DNA from: Apostichopus japonicus
Lineage: Eukaryota; Echinodermata; Holothuroidea; Aspidochirotida; Stichopodidae
NCBI RefSeq assembly: GCF_037975245.1
Contig: NC_092570.1
Location: 17,501-81,500 of the forward strand
Direction: 5' to 3'
Length of the DNA stretch: 64,000 nt
Below, piece after piece: positions 1 to 14,300 of this stretch; position 1 is the stretch's first letter, and each line of letters opens with the position of its first letter. Both the position numbers and the translations under genes were made by a program. The notes under the pieces were generated by a model. That model made no database searches, was not told the DNA's origin, and worked only from the letters and a program-made list of their open reading frames with translations.

Positions 1-52
1 TGATTGAACACCAATTCTGTTTTTTGTATGACCTACTTTTAATAATACTAGG

Positions 53-692
53 TAGCGTTGTGCGGGATCCCGGTAGTCAAGTGAATCCCGGTATCACAAT
101 CCCGGTATTGACTATTCCCGATCACAGTGCAATGTGTAACTACTACCGATATTGGGAAAACAACCGCTTATTACATTCGTTCGGTGTCATTCACGGGAAT
201 CCCGGACATAATGAAAATATGTATGTGTTACTATTTGAATTAAAGAAAAGAAAACACCTTTATTTCTGGTTCCTGTATTCTTAGTTTGCATAATATCTGA
301 TCAATTTACTTACTGGCCTAGACCTATATATTAGCGAATCAACTTTTCACGTAGTAATTTGGACCTAGACTACACCAAATATCGAACGTTGATTGCGCTC
401 AGCATCTTACGGGACCTCAAAGTTATTCTGAAATTTGATTATTTATTCTTCCTTCAAACGATGATTGTCAAGTTTCCCATGTACAAAATCTTACCATTAT
501 GCATTTCACCTCATTTTGTTATAATAATTATAACGATTTAATAAATTTTGAGCCAAAACCTCAGGGAGTATATCCAGTTTAAATCAATCTTCACACGGGA
601 TTGAATATTATTATAGCATAGGGTACAGCATGTAATGCAGTACTTGATATTTGATGGTGTAATGAAATGGATTCGTTTATTAATGCGGGGGT
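53..692 (+). mobile_element. hAT-type non-autonomous element, copy 1 (3' incomplete)
   Basis: Starts with the same TAGCGTTGTGCGG terminus as the complete copy at 61452. It stays alignable, with a 60-bp longer subterminal region, up to the shared TTCGTTTATTAATGC stretch near 685. After that the two copies diverge, and I find no matching right terminus upstream of exon 2280. The subterminal part repeats a TCCCGGTAT-like motif several times. It encodes no transposase. It sits in the first intron present, upstream of exon A. Confidence 0.8.
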
Positions 693-2279
693 ACCGAGAG
701 GTAGTATTGACGGTTGGTTCACAGGTATCTTCATTCAAGGAGACCATGTTAAACAACATTACAAACTATTGAAATGTATTTATTAAAAGTGTTCTGTCTA
801 ATACTCTTTGACTCCCTTCCCCCTCCCACAACACCCCCCCAACACCCTCCCCATAGTGCACTATGCAGATTTCTATATAGCATACAGTATGTGACTGATT
901 TATACTGCAAAGAGACTGCATAAACATGCATTAAGGTATACTGAATTATTTGGTATGGTAATCTTCTGCTTCAAATTGTCTGTATGCATGTAACCCCCCC
1001 CCCCCTCCCACCCACATCCTCTACCCAACCCTATATCAGAAAATAAAATGAATGTGAACCATTGCATACATGTACAATGTGTACTAAGTGTGTACATGTT
1101 GAGTACAGTAAAATTGTAACTGTAAGTGGAGATCTCTGTTAGTGAATTCTACAAATTTCTGTACCCAGAAGTAGTATTGACGGTTGGTTCACAGGTTTAT
1201 GGGGTACCGATTTCCATCACTAGTACGGTATTATTACACTTACTTTTTGACATTTCCCCCCAAAAAAGAACCCAACTCAGTCCTAGGCTAAATAAGTAAC
1301 ATAATTTAAATTTTGTAATCTAGCTGGGAGTAGCTGTCATCTCATTTTGTAAGGTAAAATCATCACATTTTAATTAAAGTTTTAAATATATTGCAAAATT
1401 ATGAATCACAAGGCAGACTGTAAAGCTTGTACAGCTTTCTGCCTGTGAAATTTTAGTAATTGTATTCCATGCATATTGTTTATCTTAAACTATTTCACAA
1501 TAGCACAGGTGGAAATTGAAGCAATATTTGAAATCCAGTCACCATAACACGAAATCCACAATTTGCCTGCATCTGTCATGTAGGGTTACAGTAACAAATG
1601 TTATTTTCAAAAAGTAACAACAGTTGTTGCTGGCGGATAAAGATGTATACATCGATTCCCCCCCTCCCCTACCCTCCACATCCATTCACCTTTGTGGTCA
1701 GAACTGATTTTGGAAGGAATCTCTTAAATGGTCCCATATTTTAAGTTAAAAAGCAATATTCAATTGTTACAAATCGTTCAAAAAATCTTCTCTCTGTGCT
1801 CAAATTGAGAACTTGGCTGCTGTATATGGCCAAGTCACTATTTTGGAACTACCTTACAAGCCGCACATTGTTTTAAATTCTTTTGAGTCCATCCATCCAA
1901 AAAGGATATTGCCTACTTTTGTTCAAATGTGTAAGTACAATATGTTGTATGTATTTTGTATACCATAGATCGGATTTGGTAAGTTTGGAATAAAACCACT
2001 TTGATGTTCTCATTTTGTTTGGTGTCTGATTATTTCTTGGGGATGACTCAAAACATACAGATACATTGTTTCAAATCATAACATTCACTTGTCTGCATTC
2101 CAGCTAATATTTCTCTACTGTAACATCAATGACTGTAACATCAATCAAGATCTCAGTGTGAGCTACTGCAGCATTGCTGATCTTCATCAAGTCAGTGCAT
2201 GTGTACCATTATTTTCAAATAGTTTGGTGTTCAGTATATAGTTTCACAGAGTTCATTTATTTCATTTATATTCCTACAG
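693..2279. other. Intron sequence, C-rich tracts, no gene seen
   Basis: No exon of MED12 or other gene is recognised. Contains C-rich runs at 813-852, 993-1012 and 1657-1675, and a 26-bp perfect direct repeat at 701-726 and 1171-1196. The start-codon exon of MED12 should end in a ...KQKE-like sequence before a donor; no such sequence is visible here. Confidence 0.6.
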
Positions 2280-2342
2280 GATGAGTTGACTGCATCCAAT
2301 GCCAAGTTTGGTTTTAGTAACAAACCATTGTTTTCAGAAGAG
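2280..2342 (+). CDS. MED12: MED12 exon A (human exon 2 equivalent, start)
   Basis: Flanked by ...cctacag and gtaggc, phase 0 to 0. Reads [20 protein letters not shown] plus E. It starts at the Asp that opens exon 2 of human MED12 (residue 34), so the intron position is conserved. This N-terminal segment is the part of MED12 that activates Cyclin C-CDK8. The residues equivalent to human L36 and G44 are kept, while the Q43 position is Phe. Confidence 0.9.
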
Positions 2343-5300
2343 GTAGGCTTTCTCTTCAATATTTCTTTGATTTTTTTTATGTAAATGTTAAACAGGTTAT
2401 TACCATAATTTTATTAATTGCACTGTAGTCAATCCAATATGTCTTTTAGTTTGAGAGATCATTGTTTATCATGCTTGCTTGATAAACATGAATAGTTTCC
2501 TTTATTTGAAAAATTGTACAAGCAGCATGCCATTACCAATCCCATCTTCTACTTTGAAGAAACTAGGTTTGAAGTGTTCCTTCACATTCTTGCACTTGTA
2601 TAAAAATGACATCATACAGTCCGTACTAGTCAGCACTTGACTTGTTCATTGTACTGTATCTCTTTATTCATATCTTACTTTATTTTCTCTGATAGAAGAT
2701 GATTAAAGTATTTACAGTATCTTGTAGGAGCTTGTACTTCATCAGATGAAGATGGTAATTAAGATATTGCTCCTTGATGAAACAATAAAACAATTTACAA
2801 ATTAACTGAGCAAATATTGTAATTTATGTGTAACATTATGTATTGTCTCAACTTATTAAGTGAGGTACATATTTTAGAAATTCTTATCTTGTACCGACTT
2901 TGAATGTTCTCCTCTATGATTTATGTAAGACCTTAGTAAATTATCTTCCCTATCTGTTTTACCCTTGTTGTATTTTCTATGTTTTTTATACTCATTGTTT
3001 TCAGTCCTCCTGCAGCACAGGGTATCAATGGGTGAGATTATTGAGATGCTCAGGTGTTTGTTGACTTATTGATTGTATTTTATCTTACAGCATGGATCTG
3101 CAAGAAAATGTCACATAAACAGAAATAAGGTGGGTGCTTGCTTCCATCTTCAACTTCAGAGTTGCATTTAATATGAAGAAACCTGATTGTTATATTTTGG
3201 GTACAAAAGTTGGAATTTAAAATGAAGGAAGCTGATTGTTAAAATGTTTTGCTATTATGCATGAAATCATGAGTAGAAATTTTCAAACAAAAAACATGCT
3301 GTTTGTTTACAGAATGAAACAATCATTTGTATGCATGCACAGCAGATGTTTTGACCTTTCCATTATAACTGTACATCAGGCTACATGCTTGGGCACATAT
3401 TTTACACCTAGCACCATTACATGAAGTATATTGCAGTGAATAATTTATCAATCGCAAAATGCTACAAAAAATGGTCAACTTGCAATACAATTGTAAAGAT
3501 GAATAGCAGTTCTCTACACAGGAGCTATAGTATTCGATGTGAGAAATATTCAAACTGTAAAAAGTACTAGCCAACATTTGAAGACTAAATCTATTCCCTG
3601 TGTCGCAATATATTTCCATAGGCATTCCTGTGCCATTCAAAGGACACATTCAACAAATCCCCTTGAGTCATAAGTTGAATCCATGACGACCGTACAGCAC
3701 TTCCTTCTTCTTGGCAGGACAATAATAATAATAATAATAATACATAATTTTTATATAGTGCCAAACAAACTATGAAATAATTCTCGTAGGGCTTAACAAA
3801 ATAATAGCAATTATTACATATATGCATTGGTGAAGAGATACGTTTTTAGTGCTGATTTGAAATTGTTTACAGTATTGCATATTTATATGTTCTGGGAGTG
3901 AGTTCCACAGGCAAGGTGCACTGGATGTGAACGTTCTCAAGCCGTAAGTATGTGTTTTTACTCTAAGGATGAGTAACATCAGTGATGAATTTGAGCAAAG
4001 TGAGCATGTGGATGACGGTCGGAGCTGAAACAAGTTGGTGAGGTAGCTTGGTCCTACATTGTGCATGCATTTGAAAACCGTTGTAAGGACGTTACTAGTG
4101 GGGTTCCATAAGGGTCGGTTTTTGGTCCCTTGTTGTTTGTTGCCTATATAAATGACCTTGACGGAGATATTTTGTCTACAGCTAAGAAGTTTGCTGATGA
4201 CACCAAATGGTATTCTGAGGTCTCTTCCAAAAGCAATTCTGAGAATTTTAAAACGGATTTGGATAAGGTTTTTTCCTTGTCTCAGAGATGGCAAATGCTT
4301 TAATATTGATAAATGCAAGGTGATGCATAATGGTAGTAGTAAACCAGAGGTATACCTACAATCTTAATGGTGTGGAGTTACAGGAGGTCTTTGTTGAAAG
4401 AGACCTACGTACCTACATTGACTCATCTCTGCAACCTTCTAAACATTGTCTTAAAGCTGCTAAAAGAGGTTATAGGGTTTTAGGTATCATCAAGAGGAAC
4501 TTCAGTTTTCTGAAAGAGGACAGTAGTTAGGCTTTATAAGCAGTTGGTTAGCCTCAACTGGAGTATGCTGTGCAGGCTTGGAACCCATATTTTGCTAAGG
4601 ATAAGGAAGTACTCGAAAAGGTCCTGAGGAGGGCTACTAGGATGATTAGTTCCTTAAAGAGTATTCCTTATTATAGGCGGTTACAACTGTTGAATCTCAC
4701 CACACTGGAGCTTAGGAGGTTACGTGGTGACTGATTCAGGTTTTCATGATTGTGTATGGTTTTGACATTTATCCTAAACTGACTTTTTCATGTTTGCAAA
4801 TAATAGTTGTACCAGAGGTCATTGTCTTAAAACTACAAAAGTCACAAAGTAGGATTAATATTTGGCAAAACTTTTTGTCTAATATGGTTGTCAATGAGTT
4901 TGCCTGAGATAGTTGTACTTGCAAGTAGTGTGAATGGGTTTAAGAATGCTCTGGACAAGCACTTTAAGCATTATAATCGGGTCTGAATGTTTGTGTCTTC
5001 AGTTTTTTTTCTCGCGTATAGGGTCCTTTATGGGGACTTGAGTGTCCCTCCTGTTCCTTTTCCACTAAACTAAACTAGTTCACAGTATGTCATTATTTAA
5101 AGACCTTCATACAAGCTTGCATTGGTTTTTAGAGTTTTGCAAAGATGTTTATTGTAGGTTGTCCATATATTTAATCAATGATTTTGACTGTTTAACACTG
5201 ATGTGCTCTTCCTTCTCAAATCCTTCCAGTTTGGAGCTAATTTTAGCAGCATCTTAGCAGAGAAACAAAAGCTTAATACATGTCAAGACTCTAGCAGGAA

Positions 5301-8300
5301 GAAGTCACAAGTATCCAAGGACAACTTCTTATTGGTAAGCCTCTATCCCATCCCCATAGCTCAAAACTACTATGATACCCCTCTTAGCTCACACTCAGCA
5401 CTTACAATTAGAGAGTTATGAGTAACTTCATAAACTACATGAGATAGTACAAGTAACCATCAACACAGTATGGTTCACGGCACAGTTCATTAACTACATG
5501 AGATAATACAAGTAATCCTCAACACAGTATGGTTCACGGGCACAGTTCATTAACTACATGAGATAATACAAGTAATCCTCAACACAGTATGGTTCACGGG
5601 CACAGTTCATTAACTACATGAGATAATACAAGTAACCATCAACACAGTATGGTTCACGGGCACAGTTCATTAACTACATGAGATAATACAAGTAATCCTC
5701 AACACAGTATGGTTCACGGGCACAGTTCATTAACTACATGAGATAATACAAGTAATCCTCAACACAGTATGGTTCACGGGCACAGTTCATTAACTACATG
5801 AGATAATATAAGTAACCATCAACACAGTATGGTTCACGGGCACAGTTCATTAACTACATGAGATAATACAAGTAATCCTCAACACAGTATGGTTCACGGG
5901 CACAGTTCATTAACTACATGAAATAGGACAAGTAACCGTCAACACAGTTTGGTTCATGGGCACAGTTCATTAACTACATGAAATAATACAAGTAATCATC
6001 AACACAGTATGGTTCACGGGCACAGTTCATTAACTACATGAGATAATACAAGTAACCATCAACACAGTATGGTTCACGGGCACAGTTCATTAACTACATG
6101 AAATAGGACAAGTAACCGTCAACACAGTTTGGTTCATGGGCAAAGTTCATTAACTACATGAAATAGGACAAGTAACCGTCAACACAGTTTGGTTCATGGG
6201 CACAGTTCATTAACTACATGAGATAATACAAGTAATCCTCAACACAGTATGGTTCACGGGCACAGTTCATTAACTACATGAGATAATACAAGTAACCATC
6301 AACACAGTATGGTTCACGGGCACAGTTCATTAACTACATGAGATAATACAAGTAATCCTCAACACAGTATGGTTCACGGGCACAGTTCATTAACTACATG
6401 AGATAATACAAGTAATCCTCAACACAGTATGGTTCACGGGCACAGTTCATTAACTACATGAGATAATATAAGTAACCATCAACACAGTATGGTTCACGGG
6501 CACAGTTCATTAACTACATGAGATAATACAAGTAATCCTCAACACAGTATGGTTCACGGGCACAGTTCATTAACTACATGAAATAGGACAAGTAACCGTC
6601 AACACAGTTTGGTTCATGGGCACAGTTCATTAACTACATGAAATAATACAAGTAATCATCAACACAGTATGGTTCATGGGCACAGTTCATTAACTACATG
6701 AGATAATACAAGTAACCGTCAACACAGTATGGTTCACGGGCACAGTTCATTAACTACATGAGATAATACAAGTAACCGTCAACACAGTATGGTTCACGGG
6801 CACAGTTCATTAACTACATGAGATAATACAAGTAATCCTCAACACAGTATTGTTCACGGGCACAGTTCATTAACTACACGAAATAGGACAAGTAACCGTC
6901 AACACAGTTTGGTTCATGGGCAAAGTTCATTAACTACATGAGATAATACAAGTAATCCTCAACACAGTATGGTTTACGGGCACAGTTCATTAACTACATG
7001 AGATAATACAAGTCATCCTCAACACAGTATGGTTCACGGGCACAGTTCATTAACTACATGAGATAATACAAGTAATCCTCAACACAGTATGGTTCACGGG
7101 CACAGTTCATTAACTACATGAGATAATACAAGTAATCCTCAACACAGTATGGTTCACGGGCACAGTTCATTAACTACATGAGATAATACAAGTAATCATC
7201 AACACAGTATGGTTCACGGGCACAGTTCATTAACTACATGAGATAATACAAGTAATCCTCAACACAGTTTGGTTCACGGGCACAGTTCATTTAACTACAT
7301 GAGATAATACAAGTAATCATCAACACAGTATGGTTCACGGGCACAGTTCATTTAACTACATGAGATAATACAAGTAATCCTCAACACAGTATGGTTCACG
7401 GGCACAGTTCATTGACTACATGAGATAATACAAGTAATCCTCAACACAGTATGGTTCACGGGCACAGTTCATTTAACTACATGAGATAATACAAGTAATC
7501 CTCAACACAGTATGGTTCACGGGCACAGTTCATTGACTACATGAGATAATACAAGTAATCCTCAACACAGTATGGTTCACAGGCACAGTTCATTGACTAC
7601 ATGAGATAATACAAGTAATCCTCAACACAGTATGGTTCACGGGCACAGTTCATTAACTACATCAAATAGGACAAGTAACCGTCAACACAGTTTGGTTCAT
7701 GGGCAAAGTTCATTAACTACATGAGATAATACAAGTAATCCTCAACACAGTATGGTTCACGGGCACAGTTCATTAACTACATGAAATAGGACAAGTAACC
7801 GTCAACACAGTTTGGTTCATGGGCACAGTTCATTAACTACATGAAATAATACAAGTAATCCTCAACACAGTATGGTTCACGGGCACAGTTCATTAACTAC
7901 ATGAGATAATACAAGTAACCGTCAACACAGTATGGTTCACGGGCACAGTTCATTAACTACATGAGATAATACAAGTAATCCTCAACACAGTATGGTTCAC
8001 GGGCACAGTTCATTAACTACACGAAATAGGACAAGTAACCGTCAACACAGTTTGGTCCATGGGCAAAGTTCATTAACTACATGAGATAATACAAGGAATC
8101 CTCAACACAGTATGGTTCACGGGCACAGTTCATTAACTACATGAGATAATACAAGTAATCCTCAACACAGTATGGTTCACGGGCACAGTTCATTAACTAC
8201 ATGAGATAATACAAGTAATCCTCAACACAGTATGGTTCACGGGCACAGTTCATTAACTACATGAGATAATACAAGTAATCCTCAACACAGTATGGTTCAC

Positions 8301-11300
8301 GGGCACAGTTCATTAACTACATGAGATAATACAAGTAATCCTCAACACAGTTTGGTTCATGGGCACAGTTCATTAACTACATGAGATAATACAAGTAATC
8401 CTCAACACAGTATGGTTCACGGGCACAGTTCATTTAACTACATGAGATAATACAAGTAATCCTCAACACAGTATGGTTCACGGGCACAGTTCATTGACTA
8501 CATGAGATAATACAAGTAATCATCAACACAGTATGGTTCACGGGCACAGTTCATTAACTACATCAAATAGGACAAGTAACCGTCAACACAGTTTGGTTCA
8601 TGGGCAAAGTTCATTAACTACATGAGATAATAGAAGTAATCCTCAACACAGTATGGTTCACGGGCACAGTTCATTAACTACATGAGATAATACAAGTAAT
8701 CCTCAACACAGTATGGTTCACGGGCACAGTTCATTAACTACATGAGATAATACAAGTAATCATCAACACAGTTTGGTTCATGGGCACAGTTCATTAACTA
8801 CATGAGATAATACAAGTAATCCTCAACACAGTATGGTTCACGGGCACAGTTCATTAACTACATGAGATAATACAAGTAATCCTCAACACAGTATGGTTCA
8901 CGGGCACAGTTCATTAACTACATGAGATAATACAAGTAATCATCAACACAGTTTGGTTCATGGGCACAGTTCATTGACTACATGAGATAATACAAGTAAT
9001 CATCAACACAGTATGGTTCACGGGCACAGTTCATTAACTACATGAAATAGGACAAGTAACCGTCAACACAGTTTGGTTCATGGGCAAAGTTCATTGACTA
9101 CATGAAATAATACAAGTAATCCTCAACACAGTATGGTTCACGGGCACAGTTCATTAACTACATGAAATAGGACAAGTAACCGTCAACACAGTTTGGTTCA
9201 TGGGCACAGTTCATTAACTACATGAAATAATACAAGTAACCGTCAACACAGTATGGTTCACGGGCACAGTTCATTAACTACATGAAATAGGACAAGTAAT
9301 CCTCAACACAGTATGGTTCATGGGCTCAGTTCATTAACTACATGAAATAGGACAAGCAACCGTCAACACAGTATGGTTCATGGGCAACACGGTATGGGTT
9401 ATGTGCACAGGTAACGGACTGTACAAGTAAGCGATATTTTTAATGTTTGTGATTGAATGTTGTAAGAATTATGAGTGTGCATTTGAAGAAACAATATTTC
9501 ATCTTTCTCTCCTTGCAGATAAATCAAAATCACAAGTCTAAGGGAACTTACCGACCATGGTTTCAAGATCTAGCTGGATCAAAGCCTCTTAATACATTGT
9601 CAAGAAAGGTAGTAAAGTAAATTTAGTAAGATACGATCATTAGTATTTTTATTAGACACACCAGGTAGTCATCAATAGGTTCACTGTTAAGACCATTATA
9701 AGGACCGACGTTGCAGGTTTCTGCGTCCCAGACACTAGATATTAGTCAGGGACACAAAATTGCTTGTGTGTGATGTACAAACCCATTTGATGGTTACAGT
9801 GCTGAAGGCTCATTTAACTTATTTAACTCATTTATACTATGTTAATAAATGGAATTTGTCAACATTTTAACCTTTTGACCATTGTTGGATCATTGATAGT
9901 GTCATCAGTATGGCCATTATGTGATCAACATTATCTCCAGTATTAGGACCATTATTGGACCATGAATAGGTACAAACTTGTGAATATTACTAGGATTGCT
10001 GTTATAGTCATCAATCTGTCCAACATGATCATTATTAGGACTATTGATGGCTCATGAATAGGTGCAACATTGTGACTATTATTAGGATCACTATTATAGT
10101 CATCAATCTGTCCAACATGATCATTATTAGGACTATTGATGGCTCATGAATAGGTGCAACATTGTGACTATTATTAGGATCACTGTTATAGTCATCAATC
10201 TGTCCAACACAAAGATCATTATTAGGACTATTGATGGCTCATGAATAGGTGCAACATTGTGACTATTACTAGGATCACTGTTATAGTCATCAATCTGTCC
10301 AACACAAAGATCATTATTAGGACTATTGATGGCTCATGAATAGGTGCAACATTGTGACTATTACTAGGATCACTGTTATAGTCATCAATCTGTCCAACAC
10401 AAAGATCATTATTAGGACTATTGATGGCTCATGAATAGGTGCAACATTGTGACTATTATTAGGATCACTATTATAGTCATCAATCTGTCCAACCTGATCA
10501 TTATTAGGACTATTGATGGCTCATGAATAGGTGCAACATTGTGACTATTACTAGGATCACTGTTATAGTCATCAATCTGTCCAACATGATCATTATTAGG
10601 ACTATTGATGGCTCATGAATAGGTGCAACATTGTGACTATTACTAGGATCACTGTTATAGTCATCAATCTGTCCAACACAAAGATCATTATTAGGACTAT
10701 TGATGGCTCATGAATAGGTGCAACATTGTGACTATTATTAGGATCACTGTTATAGTCATCAATCGGTCCAACCTGATCATTATTAGGACTATTGATGGCT
10801 CATGAATAGGTGCAACATTGTGACTTTTATTAGGATCACTGTTATAGTCATCAATCTGTCCAACATGATCATTATTAGGACCATTGTTGGATCATGAATT
10901 GGTACAACACCATGACCATTATTAGAACCATTGTTGGATCATTGATAGTGTCATCGTTATGGCCATTATGGGATCAACATTATCTCCAGTATTAGGACCA
11001 TTGTTGTACCATGACTTGACTAGGTACAAACTTGTGAATAATACTAGGATCACTGTTATAGTCATCAATCTGTCCAACATGATTAGTATTAGGACCACGG
11101 ATGGATCATGAACAGGTTTTACAATATAACCATTATTAGGACCATTGTCATTGTATTGTTATATGTTGATGATATGTAAGTAATGCAAATATGTAAAGTA
11201 ATGTAGTAATGTAATATTTAGTCAACTGAAGTAGACAAGCAAGACATAAAACCACCTCTTTGAAGATGACAATTATTTATTAGATCTTAAGGGATTCTGG

Positions 11301-14300
11301 CAAATAGAATGTAAATAAAAACCTGTGGACTGCTTTTGTCATCCCCACACAGCAATAAAGCTTTGTAGTGAAAAGCATTTTTGTTTACTTAATAGGTCAA
11401 TGAAGGAACCCTTCTTCATCTTTTCCATTTTCTTTAATGAATGTATTGTAAGCCATTCCTTGGAGGAATAATTGGTAACTATATCTCATTGACAACTGAC
11501 ATTATGCCACAGTTGTTGAGTGAATCATTGGAGAATGCCACTGACAGTTATTGAACTCTGTTGTCTCCATGACCTGTTTGGCACCTTTCTGTACTCCTTT
11601 CACTGTTCCATAGGGCATGAAGTTATTTACACATACACCAGGAGGTCTACCCAATACTGAATGTAAATGCTAGTATTAGTGAAAGTTGCATAATATTAAT
11701 TGTAAAAAACAAATTTGTTTGCAGGTTCCATGGTTTAATCAAAGAAATGACATTTTTGTCATACTTTGTGAGTTTGAAGTTCCGATGTCAAGGGCAGCTT
11801 GGTTCCTTAAGATGACAGCTGCTTATGCAGGAGTGGCACAGTCAGAGAACAGAATGAAGAAACGGCAACCTAATGATCCATCTCAAGGTATAATCCTCAG
11901 ATTATATCACTCCCTTGCATATAGTACTGCAAACTTAATACAATAGCACTGCAAACTCAATACAAAATTACTGCAAACTCAATACAATATTACTACAAAA
12001 GCAATACAACAGTACTGCAAACTCAAATGCCATAGTACTGCAAACTCAATACAATAGCACTGAAAATGGCAATACAATAGCATTAAAATGGTAATACAAT
12101 GTTACTGTTAACTAAATACCATATTACTGCAAACTCAATACAATAGCAATGAAAACGGCAACACAATAAGGCTGCAAAAAGAAATACCATAGTACTGCAA
12201 ACTCAGTACCATAGTACTGCAAACTCAGTACCATAGCACTCCAAATGCAATACCATAGTACTGCCAACTCAGTACCATAGTACTGCCAACTCAATACAAT
12301 AGCACTAAAAATGGCTATACAATACTAATCTAAACTCAGTACCATAGTATTGCAAACTCTGTACCATAGTACTGCAAACTAAATACAATAGCACTAAAAA
12401 TGGCTATACAATACTAATCTAAACTCAGTACCATAGTACTGCAAACTCAATACCATAGTACTGCCAACTCAATACCATAGTACTGCCAACTCAATACAAT
12501 AGCACTAAAAATGGCTATACCATACTAATCTAAACTCAGTACCATAGTACTGCAAACTCAATACCATAGTACTGCCAACTCAATACCACAGTACTGCCAA
12601 CTCAATAGCTTAGTACTGCAAACTCACTACAATAGCACTGAAAATGGTAATACAGCAAGGAATCACTAAGCTATTTTGCTCCATGGTTAATAATTATGCA
12701 GTCCTACACCACACTCCAGTGTTATATACACCCTTACCTTATAAGTTGGTCTCTCCTACAATGCAACCCATTTTACATATACACCCTTACCTTACAAGTC
12801 GGTCTCTCTTATCATACACTCCAGTTACATACATGTCTCTCTTATCATACACTCCAGTTACATATACACCCTTACCTTACAAGTCGGTCTCTCTTATCAT
12901 ACACTCCAGTTACATACATGTCTCTCTTATCATACACTCCAGTTACATATACACCCTTACCTTACAAGTCGGTCTCTCTTATCATACACTCCAGTTACAT
13001 ACATGTCTCTCTTATCATACACTCCAGTTACATATTCACCCTTACCTTACAAGTCGGTATCTTCTATCAGACAATCCACTTATACACCCTTACCTTACAA
13101 GTCTCTCTTATCATACACTCCAGTTACATATTCACCCTTACCTTACAAGTCAGTATCTTCTATCAGACAATCCACTTATACACCCTTACCTTACAAGTCT
13201 CTCTTATCATACAATCCAGTTGCATACATGTCTCTCTAATCATACACTTTAGTTACATAATACATATACACTTTCTGGTTATGATGCTGAAGACTCAGTA
13301 ACCTTTGCAATCATGCTGATCTGTGTGTGTGTTATGAGTGTATGTAACAGCTAGCTTGATATCTTTACAACTATAAGTTAAATCAATGCTATACTTGGTA
13401 GGTTGATGTCCCATGATGTGCTGATTACCTTATTATTGTTTTTGGTTCCCATCTCAGGAAAATTAAGGAGAGGTTGGACTTAACATAAAATTCTTCAAAT
13501 GTCAATATCTCTTCAACCATATGTTTGATTTAGTTCAAACTTGGTATGGTGAAGTAACTACATAGTAGGTAAATGTTCTTTGCAAAACAATTTTACCTCA
13601 TAAGTATTCATGAGTTGGTGGTGATTAATGGGAAATAGTCAAAAACAGCTTGTAAACACAATATCTCAACAAACACTAGTTGAAGCAATGTGATACTTGG
13701 TAATTAGGTGCCCCATGATGAGTAGATGTGCCCTATTTTTCTAGGTTCTCGCAGCTAGAAATTAATAAGTGGGTCAGGCTTAACATAAACAAATTTAAAT
13801 GTCAATATGCCTGCAAACATATGTTCAATTTGGTTCATACTGGTAAAGTGAGGTTGATAATAAGCACATTTTCATGACGTCTCCAACTTGAAATCATTAT
13901 GCATGGTTTTCATCTCTGGTATATTAGCTTTGTCACATTACATTCATACAATCAACCATGTCATTTTTTGTGTGCATATCATGAATATTAATTAAAAAAA
14001 TTGTAATCAGATATCTCTGAAATAGTATCTCTAACTAGCTTTATACATATGTACTCGGATAATACAATTTAACTAATGATATAGATGCTTATGGGATCAT
14101 AAAATTTGACTTCATTAATATCATCAATGTATCTGGTTTTATGTGTGTATGTGTTTAGGAACTTGCAAAGACGCCATCATTGGCTTATCAATGCCGCAAG
14201 CTGACCGAAGTCAATCTCTTAGATTCATATGTAACGTCCATCATGATGAATTGTCAACTGTCAACAACTCTGTAACTGGACGACATACATTAATCTTGGA

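Noticed and set aside
5425-9390. CRISPR-like regular array
   Set aside because: There are no unique spacers: the whole 60-bp unit repeats, and the context is an animal intron. It is a minisatellite.
12644-13301. Two overlapping frames of about 200 codons
   Set aside because: Different frames of the same tandem repeat give the same peptide words; not a gene.
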